DNA of 64,000 bases from Paenibacillus sp. Soil750 (GCF_001428045.1 NZ_LMSD01000015.1:1-64000), one strand, 5' to 3'; shown: positions 43,008 to 53,270, counted from the first letter of the stretch. Notes: generated from the letters alone by a model not told the origin. Numbers and translations are program-made.

Positions 43008-43817
43008 ATGAATCAATCGGGGAAAACCATACTCATCGTTGACGATGAGCCATTAACGAGAGAAGGCATACGCAAAACACTAGAAGCCTGGTCTATCGGG
43101 CGTTATGCGATACTCAGCTGCAGCAATGGGACGGAAGCTCTCGAACTTTTACAATCGCGTCCCGTGCATCTCTTGATTACAGATATCCGTATGCCTGAAA
43201 TTAACGGTTTGCAAGTTGTGGAAGGTACTCGTGGTTTCGCCCACAAGCCAGTAGTCATCATAATCTCGGGACATCCGGATTTTCAATATGCACAAACAGC
43301 GATCGAATTAGGTGTTGTTAATTATCTGCTCAAGCCGATTCAGAAAAGCAAGCTGATCGATGCCGTCGAGCAGGCGCTGCGCATTGAAGAAGAACGTGGG
43401 CGTGTTGAAACGATGGAGAAAATGGTGGATTCTCGCCTGATGCAGGCGAAAACTTCAGCCAAGAATTACAGTCCACCAGTTCAGCAAGCGGTCGATTATG
43501 TGGAGGCACATTTACAAGATCCGCTCGGCATGAGCGAGGTAGCAAGCCAGATCCATCTGAATCCGAGCTATTTCAGCGCTCTTTTCAAAGAGCAGACCGG
43601 TTTCACCTTCAGTGAATATGTTACGAGAAACCGGATCCAGAAGGCGAAAGAACTGCTTCTGCAAACCAGATTAACGATTGCCGATATCTCGGAGCAAGTC
43701 GGCTATCAGACGTCGAAATATTTCATTAAGTTGTTCAAAGAGTACGAAGGGACGAGCCCGAATCAGTATCGGAAACAGATTATGGAAGCCGATGATCGGA
43801 TAGATACCTCGAAATAG
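43008..43817 (+). CDS. YesN-type AraC response regulator
   Basis: This 269-residue regulator has a receiver domain (residues about 7-125; acidic pocket VDDEP, phosphorylation site Asp59 in TDIRMPE, and Lys in LLKPI). A short linker leads to two AraC helix-turn-helix motifs (MSEVASQIHLNPSYFSALFK and TIADISEQVGYQTSKYFIKL). It is shorter than most YesN proteins, which carry a longer middle region. AGGAGGAAC precedes the ATG. It lies 52 bases after its kinase and presumably activates the importer genes at 43911-47141. Confidence 0.93.
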   Translation: MNQSGKTILIVDDEPLTREGIRKTLEAWSIGRYAILSCSNGTEALELLQSRPVHLLITDIRMPEINGLQVVEGTRGFAHKPVVIIISGHPDFQYAQTAIELGVVNYLLKPIQKSKLIDAVEQALRIEEERGRVETMEKMVDSRLMQAKTSAKNYSPPVQQAVDYVEAHLQDPLGMSEVASQIHLNPSYFSALFKEQTGFTFSEYVTRNRIQKAKELLLQTRLTIADISEQVGYQTSKYFIKLFKEYEGTSPNQYRKQIMEADDRIDTSK

Positions 43818-43857
43818 TGGAATATTACCCGATAGCTGTTACTCCCTGTGGCCGCAA

Positions 43858-43870
43858 TGAAAGCGCTACA
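43858..43870 (+). promoter_or_regulatory. cre-like catabolite control site
   Basis: TGAAAGCGCTACA resembles the CcpA operator core (TGWAANCGNTNWCA) but is one base short in the right arm. It lies about 40 bases before the binding-protein gene of a sugar importer. Weak on sequence alone. Confidence 0.35.
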
Positions 43871-43910
43871 ATAAAACACGTAGCACACAAATGATTAGGG
43901 GGAAACAAAC

Positions 43911-45269
43911 ATGGTAAGAAAAACGCTTACATGGTCGCTAACTACAATGCTCGGCCTATCAATGGCACTGACGGGCTGCTCTAGTTCCACAGATAATGCG
44001 AGTCCAACGACAGCTCCTAAAGAATCAGCGAAAGCAACTGAAGCAGCAACTGCACAACCCGCGAAAAAAGTAACGATTAAAATGATGCACCTATGGCCGA
44101 CAGGAAACTCCGCTACGCAAAACAAAATTGTAAACGATATCATCAAGGAGTATCAAGCAGCCAATCCGAATGTGACGATTGAGCAGGAAGTGCTCGAGAA
44201 TGAACAATACAAGAACAAAATGAAAGTGCTTTCTACTTCCAATGCCCTTCCTGATGTGGGCTTCACGTGGGCAGCAGGCTACATGGATCCTTACGTAAAA
44301 GGCGACATGTTCGCTCCGCTAGATGACTTGCTGCAAGGGGATTTGAAAGATAAGTTCGTAAAAGGCACAACAGATGCTTACGCATTCGGCGGCAAAACCT
44401 ACGGTCTTCCGGTTGAATTGAACATCGTGCCGGTGTATTACAATAAAGCGCTTTTTGCCAAGTATAACCTTGCACCACCTAAGACATACGATGAGTTCAA
44501 AAACATTGTCAAAACGCTTAGCTCGAATGGTGTAGCCCCAATCGCACTCGGTAACAAAGACCGTTGGACAGGTTCACTCTGGTACATGTACCTTGCTGAC
44601 CGTATCGGCGGACCCGAAACATTGAAAAAAGCGATTGACCGCACAGGCTCCTTCAACGATCCTGGCTTGGTTCGCGCAGCTTCGGAAGTTTCCCAGCTTG
44701 TCGACATGAATGCCTTCAACAAAGGCTTTAACGGGCTTGGTAACGACGAAGGTAAAGCGGAGTTCATGAACAGTAAAGCCGCTATGTATATGATGGGAAC
44801 ATGGGAATTACCGAACTACACAACGAACAAAGATGTGCCGCAAGCGTTCAAGGATCAAATCGGATTCTTCAAATTCCCAACGGTAGATGGCGGTAAAGGC
44901 AACATGGATAGCTGGGTTGGTGGACCAGGCGTAGGCTTGTTCGTAGCAAACAACTCCAAAGTAAAAGAAGAGTCCAAGAAATTCGTCAGCTTCTTCGTAT
45001 CGAAGTGGGGCGAGCACGCGATTTCTGAAGCAGGCGTTATCCCAGCAACGAAAGTAGACACATCCAAAGTGAAACTGCCGCAAATGTACATTGACCTCTT
45101 GAACGAATTGAATAAAGCGAGCAACATTACGCTGTTCGCAGATGTTCAAATGAAGCCTGCTTCCGCAGAAGTTCACTTGAATATGATTCAAGCTTTGTTT
45201 GGTAAAGCGGTGACACCGGAAGCGTTTGCGAAGAATCATGAGGATGCCTTGGCGAAAGAAGCGAAGTAG
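43911..45269 (+). CDS. Extracellular sugar-binding lipoprotein (family 1)
   Basis: This is a 452-residue lipoprotein with lipobox LTGC (Cys23), a Ser/Thr/Ala-rich tether and a two-lobed solute-binding fold (KVTIKMMHLW, GKTYGLPVELNIVPVYYNKA, AAMYMMGTWELP). AGGGGG precedes the ATG. It is the first gene of a binding protein-permease-permease operon downstream of a YesM/YesN pair. A stable hairpin separates it from the permeases. The sugar is unknown; the organisation resembles YesO/MsmE-type oligosaccharide importers. Confidence 0.92.
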   Translation: MVRKTLTWSLTTMLGLSMALTGCSSSTDNASPTTAPKESAKATEAATAQPAKKVTIKMMHLWPTGNSATQNKIVNDIIKEYQAANPNVTIEQEVLENEQYKNKMKVLSTSNALPDVGFTWAAGYMDPYVKGDMFAPLDDLLQGDLKDKFVKGTTDAYAFGGKTYGLPVELNIVPVYYNKALFAKYNLAPPKTYDEFKNIVKTLSSNGVAPIALGNKDRWTGSLWYMYLADRIGGPETLKKAIDRTGSFNDPGLVRAASEVSQLVDMNAFNKGFNGLGNDEGKAEFMNSKAAMYMMGTWELPNYTTNKDVPQAFKDQIGFFKFPTVDGGKGNMDSWVGGPGVGLFVANNSKVKEESKKFVSFFVSKWGEHAISEAGVIPATKVDTSKVKLPQMYIDLLNELNKASNITLFADVQMKPASAEVHLNMIQALFGKAVTPEAFAKNHEDALAKEAK

Positions 45270-45293
45270 CCTAACGAATACGAACGATTTGGG

Positions 45294-45326
45294 AAAGGAC
45301 ATATCCCTCCAAGTGGTATGTCCTTT
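45294..45326 (+). terminator. Intra-operon hairpin between binding protein and permease
   Basis: AAAGGACATA (45294-45303) pairs with TATGTCCTTT (45317-45326). There is no long U tract afterwards (GTCATAAT), so it probably stabilises the upstream mRNA or terminates only partly. Confidence 0.65.
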
Positions 45327-45356
45327 GTCATAATCGCTGAAAGGGAAGTGCCTGCT

Positions 45357-46238
45357 ATGGATAAAGTCATGTCTAACAAATCCATGATTGCGATCTACGT
45401 GATTCCCGCGTTATTTCTGCTGCTAGCCTTGATCTATATGCCGATTATAATGACCGGCTATTACGGGCTTATGAAATGGGATGGCGTAGGCAAAATGAGT
45501 TTCATCGGTTTGCATAATTATGTCGAACTGCTTAAGGATAAATTATTCTGGGGAAGCGCGAAGCACTCGTTTTTGCTGGCAATTTTCTCAACAATCTCTC
45601 TGCTTGGCTACTTGTTAGTCGCATTAGTACTCTCCGCAAACATTCGAGGGGCTAACTTTTTTCGCAAAATCTATTTAATTCCTATGCTGCTTTCTTCTGT
45701 TGCTATCGCTCAACTATGGTTGAAAATATTCCACCCAACGAACGGGGTATTGAATGCTATCCTGACGTCTCTGGGGGTCACGCATACACCTGAATGGTTG
45801 TCCAATCCATCCATTGTTTTATACGCCATCTTTATGCCAATCTTGTGGCAGTACGCCGGTTTCTATATTTTAATTTACTATGCTGCTTTAAAAAATGTAC
45901 CGACCTCGCTGATCGAAGCCGCACGTATCGATGGTGCAAGCCCATGGCGCATCGCCTTATCTATTCGTGTACCGTTAATCGCAGAAGTGATGAAAGTAAC
46001 GGTCGTTCTGGCTGTCGTTGGATCACTGAAATATTTTGACCTGATCTATGTGATGACTGGCGGCGGACCTAACGGATCCAGTGAAGTAATGGCCTCCTAC
46101 ATGTACCGGAAAGCGTTCAAAGGCTATGATTTTGGCTACGCCAGCGCAATCGGCTTCTTCTTACTCTTGATATGCCTCGTGGCTACGTGGTTAATCCGTA
46201 AAGCGACGGCGTCCAAAGATGATATCCAATACTCGTAA
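45357..46238 (+). CDS. Sugar ABC importer permease (MalF/UgpA-like)
   Basis: This 293-residue membrane protein has six helices and the EAA loop IEAARIDGASPWRIALSIRV, followed by the family motif YVMTGGGPNGSSEVMASYMY. ATG 45357 with AAAGGGAAG nine bases upstream is chosen over ATG 45318, which lies inside the preceding hairpin. It is a partner of the next permease; no ATPase gene is present in the operon. Confidence 0.92.
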   Translation: MDKVMSNKSMIAIYVIPALFLLLALIYMPIIMTGYYGLMKWDGVGKMSFIGLHNYVELLKDKLFWGSAKHSFLLAIFSTISLLGYLLVALVLSANIRGANFFRKIYLIPMLLSSVAIAQLWLKIFHPTNGVLNAILTSLGVTHTPEWLSNPSIVLYAIFMPILWQYAGFYILIYYAALKNVPTSLIEAARIDGASPWRIALSIRVPLIAEVMKVTVVLAVVGSLKYFDLIYVMTGGGPNGSSEVMASYMYRKAFKGYDFGYASAIGFFLLLICLVATWLIRKATASKDDIQYS

Positions 46239-46259
46239 CGAAAGGAGATTCCGATTCCG

Positions 46260-47141
46260 ATGCAACTCGAAACCACCCGTCGTCAGGCACAGGCGCTAAC
46301 CGTACGAAGCAAGCTACCTGGACAAATCGGATATGGCGTACTCTATATCGTGTTATCGATTGTCGCCGTGATTCAGATTTTCCCGCTCTTGTGGCTCATG
46401 CTATTCTCCTTGAAAAATAATGAGGAAATCTTCAATCTAGCCCCGATGGCATTCCCAGAGAGACTGCGTTGGGAGAATTACGAGAAGGTCTGGACGCAAG
46501 GCCATATCAATAGTTACTTTTTTAACAGCGTCTGGATGACGTTGGTGTCGGTTGGGGTCACGGTTTTATTAGCAAGCTTGGTGACATTCGCTTTGACCCG
46601 GATGAAATGGAAGCTGCAATCCTTTGTGCTGGGTCTGTTTATGGTTGGGATGATGATTCCCGTGCACTCGACGCTCATCCCCTTATTCAGTATGTTTATG
46701 AAAATGAACCTAACCAACCATCCGTTGTCGATCATTTTGTCCTACATTGCTTTTAACTTACCGATTACGATCATGATTATGCTCGGCTTTTATTACACGC
46801 TGCCGCGTGAAGTAGAAGAAGCTGCCGTTATGGACGGTTGCTCCGTGAATCGCATTTTCTTCAGCATTACGCTGCCGATGACGGCATCTGTGTTATCTAC
46901 CGCTGTGATCATCAACATGATCTATAATTGGAATGAGTTTATTTTCGTGAATACGTTCATCTCCTCGGAAAAGTACAAGACCTTAACCGTGGGCGTTCAG
47001 AATTTCGTCGGCCAATATACAACCGATTGGGGTGCGATTGGCGCGACGCTGATGATCAGTATTTTGCCTATCATGATCGCGTTCATTTTATTGAGCAATC
47101 GGATCGTTGAAGGAATAGCTGCGGGTTCGGTAAAAGGATAA
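46260..47141 (+). CDS. Sugar ABC importer permease (MalG/UgpE-like)
   Basis: This 293-residue membrane protein has six helices, the EAA loop EVEEAAVMDGCSVNRIFFSI and the C-terminal RIVEGIAAGSVKG typical of MalG-type subunits. AAAGGAGATT lies upstream of the ATG. It is the last gene of the importer operon and is followed by a strong terminator. Confidence 0.92.
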   Translation: MQLETTRRQAQALTVRSKLPGQIGYGVLYIVLSIVAVIQIFPLLWLMLFSLKNNEEIFNLAPMAFPERLRWENYEKVWTQGHINSYFFNSVWMTLVSVGVTVLLASLVTFALTRMKWKLQSFVLGLFMVGMMIPVHSTLIPLFSMFMKMNLTNHPLSIILSYIAFNLPITIMIMLGFYYTLPREVEEAAVMDGCSVNRIFFSITLPMTASVLSTAVIINMIYNWNEFIFVNTFISSEKYKTLTVGVQNFVGQYTTDWGAIGATLMISILPIMIAFILLSNRIVEGIAAGSVKG

Positions 47142-47153
47142 TGATCGTAGAGG

Positions 47154-47180
47154 AGTCCCCGTAAATCGGGGACTTTTTTG
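47154..47180 (+). terminator. Terminator of the sugar importer operon
   Basis: AGTCCCCG (47154-47161) pairs with CGGGGACT (47167-47174) and is followed by TTTTTTG. Confidence 0.88.
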
Positions 47181-47235
47181 CGATAGTCGCGCTGCATGCA
47201 CCGCTTCGAAAGCATTTCTCCCGCATTAGGACCAG

Positions 47236-48360
47236 TCACTTCATGGGTCCCATACTTCCTAATATAACCTTAACGGAAACATGAATGTCTGCCTCTGACA
47301 GCGCTTCTCCCCAATGATCCTCCACTTTCTTGTATTGACGATATTCATGAGCCCGTGCGTAGAGACCAAGCCCGATCGGATCGATTTGATGCTTCTGAAA
47401 GTTCTTAATAAGGTTCTCGAATTGCTTTTGCACATGTGCAGAAATCATCTTCTCTAACTCTTTTCCATTTTTTCGCACATCAAAGGGGAATAAACGTTCA
47501 GTAAGGCCGGCTGGCATTTTAATGTTGATATCGAACCGAAACTTGTTCTGATTGTACGAGGCTTTTATTTTCGTTTTCATTCCTTGAACCGATATACTTA
47601 AGTGGTCTGTATGAAATGGACCGCTCTTCTTTTCGCCAGGAATTGGAAGTGTTAAGCTTACAGTCTTTTTGGCGTTTCTATTCAATATTTGAAGTAAAAT
47701 AGTTTCCTCTGTGCTCAGCGAAGTGGCATATTTCCCTTTATGATCTAGCAGTGTTACGCCAGCCAGGCTGATCTGGTTGGTCTTGTCCAACTGGATTTCG
47801 GAGATATAGGGCGTCACCCCCTTCTCATACATTTGCCAGTGCAGATTCTGCAACGTTGTTTTTACCGTTTCCGATCTAGCACTTTTCGTGTCGACCATCC
47901 CACGCAACAATAAAGGTAACATCGGCTGATCTTTCGGTTGTAGGTAGATAATGTCGGAGATCGATCCATCGAAAGCGATGATTCTTGGAGTTAATGGATT
48001 TTTCATATCACGAAAGAAGACGTCCAGTATCGGAAACCAGTCTTCGTGTTCCAGGATGCGTTTCCCTATAAGCATGACCTGAACCTTTCTGCCTGTAATA
48101 ACACCTGGTGCAAATTGATCTTGTTCCTCTCTCGATTGACGAATCGTTTGCGACTTCACTTCGACTTCTAGTGTTTTCTTCTTGATATCTCTACCGTATG
48201 AAGGGCTGTGCAAATATACAAGTAAGTTGTTTTCATTGTCGAGATCCAAGCCGAGAGCGAGATTGTTGGTGGAATCCTCCAAATCCAACCGGTCACTACA
48301 CCCCGGTGCGATAGCCAACATCATAATCATTAAAAAAAGGTATAGTGGCCGCTTGTTCAT
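47236..48360 (-). CDS. Germinant receptor lipoprotein C, second copy (GerC family)
   Basis: This is a 374-residue Ger(x)C lipoprotein with lipobox APGC (Cys21). The terminal domain includes IDPIGLGLYARAHEYRQYKK and ends HVSVKVILGSMG. It is clearly a paralogue of the protein at 49480-50601, which shares long near-identical stretches. ATG 48360 has GGAGG eight bases upstream; the upstream in-frame GTG contains that site and is rejected. It is the last gene of a five-gene minus-strand germination operon. Confidence 0.92.
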   Translation of the reverse strand: MNKRPLYLFLMIMMLAIAPGCSDRLDLEDSTNNLALGLDLDNENNLLVYLHSPSYGRDIKKKTLEVEVKSQTIRQSREEQDQFAPGVITGRKVQVMLIGKRILEHEDWFPILDVFFRDMKNPLTPRIIAFDGSISDIIYLQPKDQPMLPLLLRGMVDTKSARSETVKTTLQNLHWQMYEKGVTPYISEIQLDKTNQISLAGVTLLDHKGKYATSLSTEETILLQILNRNAKKTVSLTLPIPGEKKSGPFHTDHLSISVQGMKTKIKASYNQNKFRFDINIKMPAGLTERLFPFDVRKNGKELEKMISAHVQKQFENLIKNFQKHQIDPIGLGLYARAHEYRQYKKVEDHWGEALSEADIHVSVKVILGSMGPMK

Positions 48361-49457
48361 ATGTGCTTCCTCCACCCCAAACGATCATGTATCCATACAT
48401 ATAGGAGTAAACAAGCAGGAACCAAGTACTCGACAACAAGGCCAATCTGACCAAGTAAAGTATTCATCCGTTCGCTCTGAAAAAAAGTAGGCATGAAGAA
48501 ATACGTGCCCACAGCGAGGAATAGCCATAGTATTCGCAAATGATTGCGGTGGTCCTGCTTTCCGATTAGCCAAGTTGTGCAAAAAACGCTCATATACATC
48601 GTAGGTATCCATGATAATGAAAAGATAAGTAAATAAAACGCAAGGAATATCACTTCGATCCGCGCTATAAACTTAAACTCAATCGTTTTCAATACATTGA
48701 TCGTCGGTTCGTTGTACGCCATAATTTCATCTGGACTGAAATAGACGAAACAGATAACGGCAATGAACAAATACATGAGCATCGTCAGTAGATACGAGAT
48801 AATGATTCCGGCTGAGGCCATCCGCTTGTTTTTGAGAAACGGATACAGAATAAACGTGGTTGAAAAACCTACATGATAATAGAACGTGCTAGGTACCGCT
48901 GAGAATATAGGCTTCCATCCTTCCTTAAGCACAGGAAGCAGACGGAGCCAGTGAGCGTCCTTAAGCGGAATCAAATAAACGAAGGGGATCCATAATGAAA
49001 GGAGGATAATCACTTCCACATATCTGCCCAATATGCGAGGGCCGTTCCGCACAATGACATAAGTGGGAATGAGCAGTAGAAGCATAATGATATACGCCGG
49101 AGTTTGCTGCAGAAGATATTGTTTTGTAATCAATATTGTATAGATAAGACCAGTGTATCCGTAGAAAAAAAGATATAGAGCAAATAGGACGGCTCCCACT
49201 TTACCTGCCCATTTGCCCACATACACCGTCAATAGATCTAACAAGGTGCCATCTGGGTACTTCTTCATCACTTGTATGACGATTAAACTCGCTGCAGTAG
49301 AGATCAACCAAACGATGATGAGAGCGATCCAGCCTGACGTACCTGCCTTTTCGGCTAATACTCGCGGCAGCGACAAAAAACCGATGCTCACTACCATACC
49401 AAAGTTGAGAAAAATATATTGCATGAAGGTGATTTCATTCAGTGCATATTTTTTCAC
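48357..49457 (-). CDS. Germinant receptor permease B, second copy (GerB family)
   Basis: This 366-residue protein has ten predicted helices. It starts at GTG 49457 with AAGGGGGG eight bases upstream. It is highly similar to the protein at 50598-51698 (MKKYALNEITFMQYIFLN versus MKKYAFNEITTMQYIFLN). The end overlaps the start of its lipoprotein partner. It is the ligand-binding permease-like subunit. Confidence 0.92.
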   Translation of the reverse strand: MKKYALNEITFMQYIFLNFGMVVSIGFLSLPRVLAEKAGTSGWIALIIVWLISTAASLIVIQVMKKYPDGTLLDLLTVYVGKWAGKVGAVLFALYLFFYGYTGLIYTILITKQYLLQQTPAYIIMLLLLIPTYVIVRNGPRILGRYVEVIILLSLWIPFVYLIPLKDAHWLRLLPVLKEGWKPIFSAVPSTFYYHVGFSTTFILYPFLKNKRMASAGIIISYLLTMLMYLFIAVICFVYFSPDEIMAYNEPTINVLKTIEFKFIARIEVIFLAFYLLIFSLSWIPTMYMSVFCTTWLIGKQDHRNHLRILWLFLAVGTYFFMPTFFQSERMNTLLGQIGLVVEYLVPACLLLYVWIHDRLGWRKHI

Positions 49458-49479
49458 TTGCTGTCCCCCCTTAGAGCTA

Positions 49480-50601
49480 TTACTTCACTGTTCCCATAGC
49501 GCCTATGATTGCTTTCACGGAAACGTGAATGTCGGCTTTGGCCAGCGTTTCACCCCAATGATCTTCCACATTCTTGAAATGGCTATATTCGTGCGCCCGC
49601 GCGTAGAACCCGAGCCCTATCGGATCGATTTTATCCGCTTGTATTTTTTTTATGAGGCTTTCCAACTGCTTTTGCAATTGTTCGGTAATTTTATTCTCCA
49701 ACTCTTTCCCATGATTTCGCACGTCGTGAGGGAACATAAGCTCGGATAGTCCAACGCGCATGGTAATGTGCATATCGAACTGAAAGTTGTCCCTGAGGTG
49801 GGAGGTCTTGATTTTCACCTTTATTTTATCAGCGTTTAAACTTAATTTGTTTGTATGAAATGGTCCGATCTTCATCTCGCCGGGAATGGGGATTGTTAAG
49901 CTGACGGTCTTTTTCGTACTGTTTTGCAATATTCGCAATAGAATACTTTCCTGTATATTCAGAGAATCAGCAAAATTCCCTTTATGATCCAGCAGTGTTA
50001 TGCCTGTCATCGCAATCTGTTTATCTTTCACCCGAACTTCAGAGATGATGGGAGTGCTACCCTTTTCACTTATTTGCTCGTGAAGCCCTTGCAAAGTCGT
50101 ATTTACCGTTTCCGATGTGGCATCCTTCGTATCGATCATTTCCCGCAGCAATAAGGGCAGCATCGGCTGATCTTTCTGATTTAGGTATACAATGTCAGAG
50201 AGAGGTCCATCGAAAGAAATGATCCTTGGAGTTAACGCATTCTTCGGATCACGAAACCAGACATCCGTTAGTTGGAACCAATTTTCTTGCTGCAGGATTC
50301 GCTTAGATAACAGTATGACTTGAATACTTCTGCCTTGGAAAACACCCTGTGTATAACTGTCCTGTTTTTCTCTTGATTGACGATTCGTCTGTGGTTTCAC
50401 CCTAAGTTCACGCGTTTTTTTCTCGACATCTTTACTGAAAACAGGAGATGTACTATATACAATGAACTCGTTTTCTTTATCGAGATCAAAACCTACTAAT
50501 AAGGCAAATGAGGAATCTTCCATATCTAACCTGTCACTGCAGCCTGGAATGATGACGACAACCATCGCGATGAGCATAATTGGAAGGAGCCGTTTGTTCA
50601 T
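49480..50601 (-). CDS. Germinant receptor lipoprotein C, first copy (GerC family)
   Basis: This is a 373-residue Ger(x)C lipoprotein with lipobox IPGC (Cys21) and the same three-domain layout as its downstream paralogue. Start ATG 50601 (GGAGG upstream). It overlaps the upstream gerB by 4 bases and lies 22 bases before the second gerB. Confidence 0.92.
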   Translation of the reverse strand: MNKRLLPIMLIAMVVVIIPGCSDRLDMEDSSFALLVGFDLDKENEFIVYSTSPVFSKDVEKKTRELRVKPQTNRQSREKQDSYTQGVFQGRSIQVILLSKRILQQENWFQLTDVWFRDPKNALTPRIISFDGPLSDIVYLNQKDQPMLPLLLREMIDTKDATSETVNTTLQGLHEQISEKGSTPIISEVRVKDKQIAMTGITLLDHKGNFADSLNIQESILLRILQNSTKKTVSLTIPIPGEMKIGPFHTNKLSLNADKIKVKIKTSHLRDNFQFDMHITMRVGLSELMFPHDVRNHGKELENKITEQLQKQLESLIKKIQADKIDPIGLGFYARAHEYSHFKNVEDHWGETLAKADIHVSVKAIIGAMGTVK

Positions 50602-51698
50602 ATGCGCTTCCTCCACTGAAAACGATCATGCATCCATAAATAGATGAGTAAGCAACAGGGAAAAACGTATTCAATTCCAAAACCAACCCGAGTAAGGAAA
50701 TCATTCATGCGATCGCTCTGATTAAATGTTGGGATGAAGAAAAACGTACCCACAGCAATGAATAACCACAATATCCGCAAATGATTGCGATGATCCTGCT
50801 TTCCGAGCAACCAGCTAGTGCAAAAAACGCCCATGTAGATAGCGGGTATCCATGCTAATGAGAAAATAAGCAAAAAAAATGCGATAAACAGCACTCCTAT
50901 CCGTTCTACAAACTTAAACTCGATAGATTCTAAGATACTAATCATGGGTTCGTTGTACTTCTGAATTTCATCCGGGCTGTAATAGGCAAAACAGATAACC
51001 GTAATGAACAAATACCCAAACATCGTCAGTGTATCGGAGATCATAATAGCACTAGAAGCCTTTTCTTTGTTCTTCAAAAACGGATACAAAATAAACGTTG
51101 TAGCAAATCCGATATAAGAAAAGAACGTTGTAGGTACTGCTGAGAATACGGGAATCCAGCCTTCCTTTAATATAGGAAACATATTGAGCCAGTTGACGTC
51201 CTTGAGTAGAAGCAAATATACAAATGGTATCCACCCAGAGATCATTAAAACAATTTCCGCATATCTGCCCAAGACGCGAAGTCCATTACGTGCAATCACA
51301 TAAGTGGGAATGAGCAATAACAGCATGACGATAAATGCCGAAGTTTGCGGCAAAAGCCATGCCTTCGTAATCAATACCGCCTGAACGAGCCCCGTGTAAG
51401 CGTAATAAAAGAGATAAAGAGCAAAAAAGATGGCAGCCACCTTGCCTGTCCATTTGCCCAAATATCGTGTTAGTAGATCAAACAATGTTCCTTCGGGGTA
51501 CCTTTTCATCACCTGAATAACAATTAAGCTTGCTGCTACCGTAACAGCCCAGCCGATGATGAGTGCGATCCAGCCATCCGTACCTGCCTTTTCAGATAAT
51601 TTCCGTGGCATCGACAAAAAGAAAACACTGATTTGAATGCCGCTATTCAGAAAAATATATTGCATAGTGGTGATCTCGTTGAATGCATATTTCTTCAT
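50598..51698 (-). CDS. Germinant receptor permease B, first copy (GerB family)
   Basis: This is a 366-residue ten-helix permease-like subunit. ATG 51698 overlaps the gerA stop by 4 bases, with AAAGGTGAT upstream. Together with the gerA and gerC neighbours it completes a canonical receptor; the following gerB-gerC pair is an additional set. Confidence 0.93.
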   Translation of the reverse strand: MKKYAFNEITTMQYIFLNSGIQISVFFLSMPRKLSEKAGTDGWIALIIGWAVTVAASLIVIQVMKRYPEGTLFDLLTRYLGKWTGKVAAIFFALYLFYYAYTGLVQAVLITKAWLLPQTSAFIVMLLLLIPTYVIARNGLRVLGRYAEIVLMISGWIPFVYLLLLKDVNWLNMFPILKEGWIPVFSAVPTTFFSYIGFATTFILYPFLKNKEKASSAIMISDTLTMFGYLFITVICFAYYSPDEIQKYNEPMISILESIEFKFVERIGVLFIAFFLLIFSLAWIPAIYMGVFCTSWLLGKQDHRNHLRILWLFIAVGTFFFIPTFNQSDRMNDFLTRVGFGIEYVFPCCLLIYLWMHDRFQWRKRI

Positions 51699-53233
51699 TT
51701 CCCATCACCTTTTGGACGATTTGATCCTTGTTTCTGCGATTGAATCGCTCTTGTGCCTAAAGGCCGCTTGACCATTTTCCACAGCGGTAAACGGACGAAC
51801 GTATCTTTCCAATCCGCAAATCGTACCGGTGCGAAAGGGGTACCGTACGGTGTTCCAAGCGATTCGAGCGCAATCAGATGCCCAATCAAGGTCATCGATG
51901 CAATAATGACGCCAACAAAGCCGAACATGGAGGCAGCTATCATCATGAAGAAGCGGATAAGCCGGACGGCTGCGACCATATCATAATTAGGCAGGATGAA
52001 CGATGCAATGGCCGTAAAGGCGACGACAATAACCATGATATTGCTGATAAGTCCAGCTTGAACGATTGCTTGTCCAATAACAATGCCCCCGACTATACCA
52101 ACGGTTTGCCCAACCGGAGCAGGGAGACGCACCCCAGCCTCCCGCATCATTTCTAGCGTTACCTCCATGATGATCGCTTCCACAAATGGAGGGAATGGTA
52201 CTCGACCTCTGAACTCGCCAATCGTGAGAAGTAATTTAACAGGAATGATCTCGAAGTTATAGGAAATGACGGCAATGTAGAACGCCGGCAAAAAGATTGC
52301 GACGAAAAATGCGAACATCCGCAGCAGTCGTATAAAAGTGGAGATCGACCAGCGTGTGCTGTAGTCGTCGATGTTTTGAAAAAACGACATGAATGCTACC
52401 GGTGCTATCAATACGCTTGGTGAACAGTCTACGACAACAGCGAATCTTCCTTGCAATATTTGTGAAGCCGCAGCATCCGGTCTTTCTGTTGTAATAAATT
52501 GAGGAAATGGCGAATACGGATTGTCCTCGATAAACTCTGCTAACTCGCCTGTGTTAAGGATGACATCGACATCAACTTGCTGAATCCGGCCTTCCAGTTC
52601 TTTCAGTACCTCAGGATGAGCCACATCGGCTAAATATAAGATAGAAATTAAGGTGTTTCCTCTTCGCCCAACCACCAGTTCTTTAATTTTCAATTCACGG
52701 TTTTGAATATAGCGACGGATTAAGGCAATATTCTGACTGCCTGTTTCAACAAAGCCTTGATGCGCTCCTTTTAAAGAAACCTCGATCTGTGAGTCTTCAA
52801 TCGCCCGCTGCGGCCAGCCTTGCGTCCCTAAGGCGGAGGCTTTTGTCCGCCCATTAACAAAGAGAACACTATTGCCTTGGAATATGGCATTCTCGACATG
52901 CGGCCAAGTAAATAAGCTTTGAATTTGTCCTACATTTACCGTAATATCGTCAACCGCATTCCCGTTTCCCGTTTCAAATTGCAGGGGGCGGAGCACATTA
53001 TTATTAATTGAGTTTTTATCTACTAGTCCATTTAGGTAGACTAGCGCTGCTTGGTCTCCAGATTTCTTAATGATAAAATGCCGCACAACTAGGTCGGGGG
53101 TTTGACTGAACTGACTATGTAAATAGGTTATATTTTGCACCAAAGACGAACTTATGGTGTTGCTAGGCGGCTGATTGACTTGTTCTTGAACCGAAAGATA
53201 CTTCTTTCTTCCGAACCAGTTTGAAAATAGCAT
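51695..53233 (-). CDS. Spore germinant receptor subunit A (GerA family)
   Basis: This 512-residue protein has a soluble N-terminal domain of about 270 residues, the signature TTERPDAAASQILQGRFAVV, about five membrane helices (including VGIVGGIVIGQAIVQAGLIS) and a cytoplasmic tail GTPYGTPFAPVRF. It starts with ATG 53233 (GGTGA upstream), 38 bases after a consensus sigma-G -10 element. It is the only A subunit for two B-C pairs downstream. Confidence 0.94.
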   Translation of the reverse strand: MLFSNWFGRKKYLSVQEQVNQPPSNTISSSLVQNITYLHSQFSQTPDLVVRHFIIKKSGDQAALVYLNGLVDKNSINNNVLRPLQFETGNGNAVDDITVNVGQIQSLFTWPHVENAIFQGNSVLFVNGRTKASALGTQGWPQRAIEDSQIEVSLKGAHQGFVETGSQNIALIRRYIQNRELKIKELVVGRRGNTLISILYLADVAHPEVLKELEGRIQQVDVDVILNTGELAEFIEDNPYSPFPQFITTERPDAAASQILQGRFAVVVDCSPSVLIAPVAFMSFFQNIDDYSTRWSISTFIRLLRMFAFFVAIFLPAFYIAVISYNFEIIPVKLLLTIGEFRGRVPFPPFVEAIIMEVTLEMMREAGVRLPAPVGQTVGIVGGIVIGQAIVQAGLISNIMVIVVAFTAIASFILPNYDMVAAVRLIRFFMMIAASMFGFVGVIIASMTLIGHLIALESLGTPYGTPFAPVRFADWKDTFVRLPLWKMVKRPLGTRAIQSQKQGSNRPKGDGK

Positions 53234-53270
53234 CGATCTTCACCACGCTCATCCCATATTCTTTTCTTTT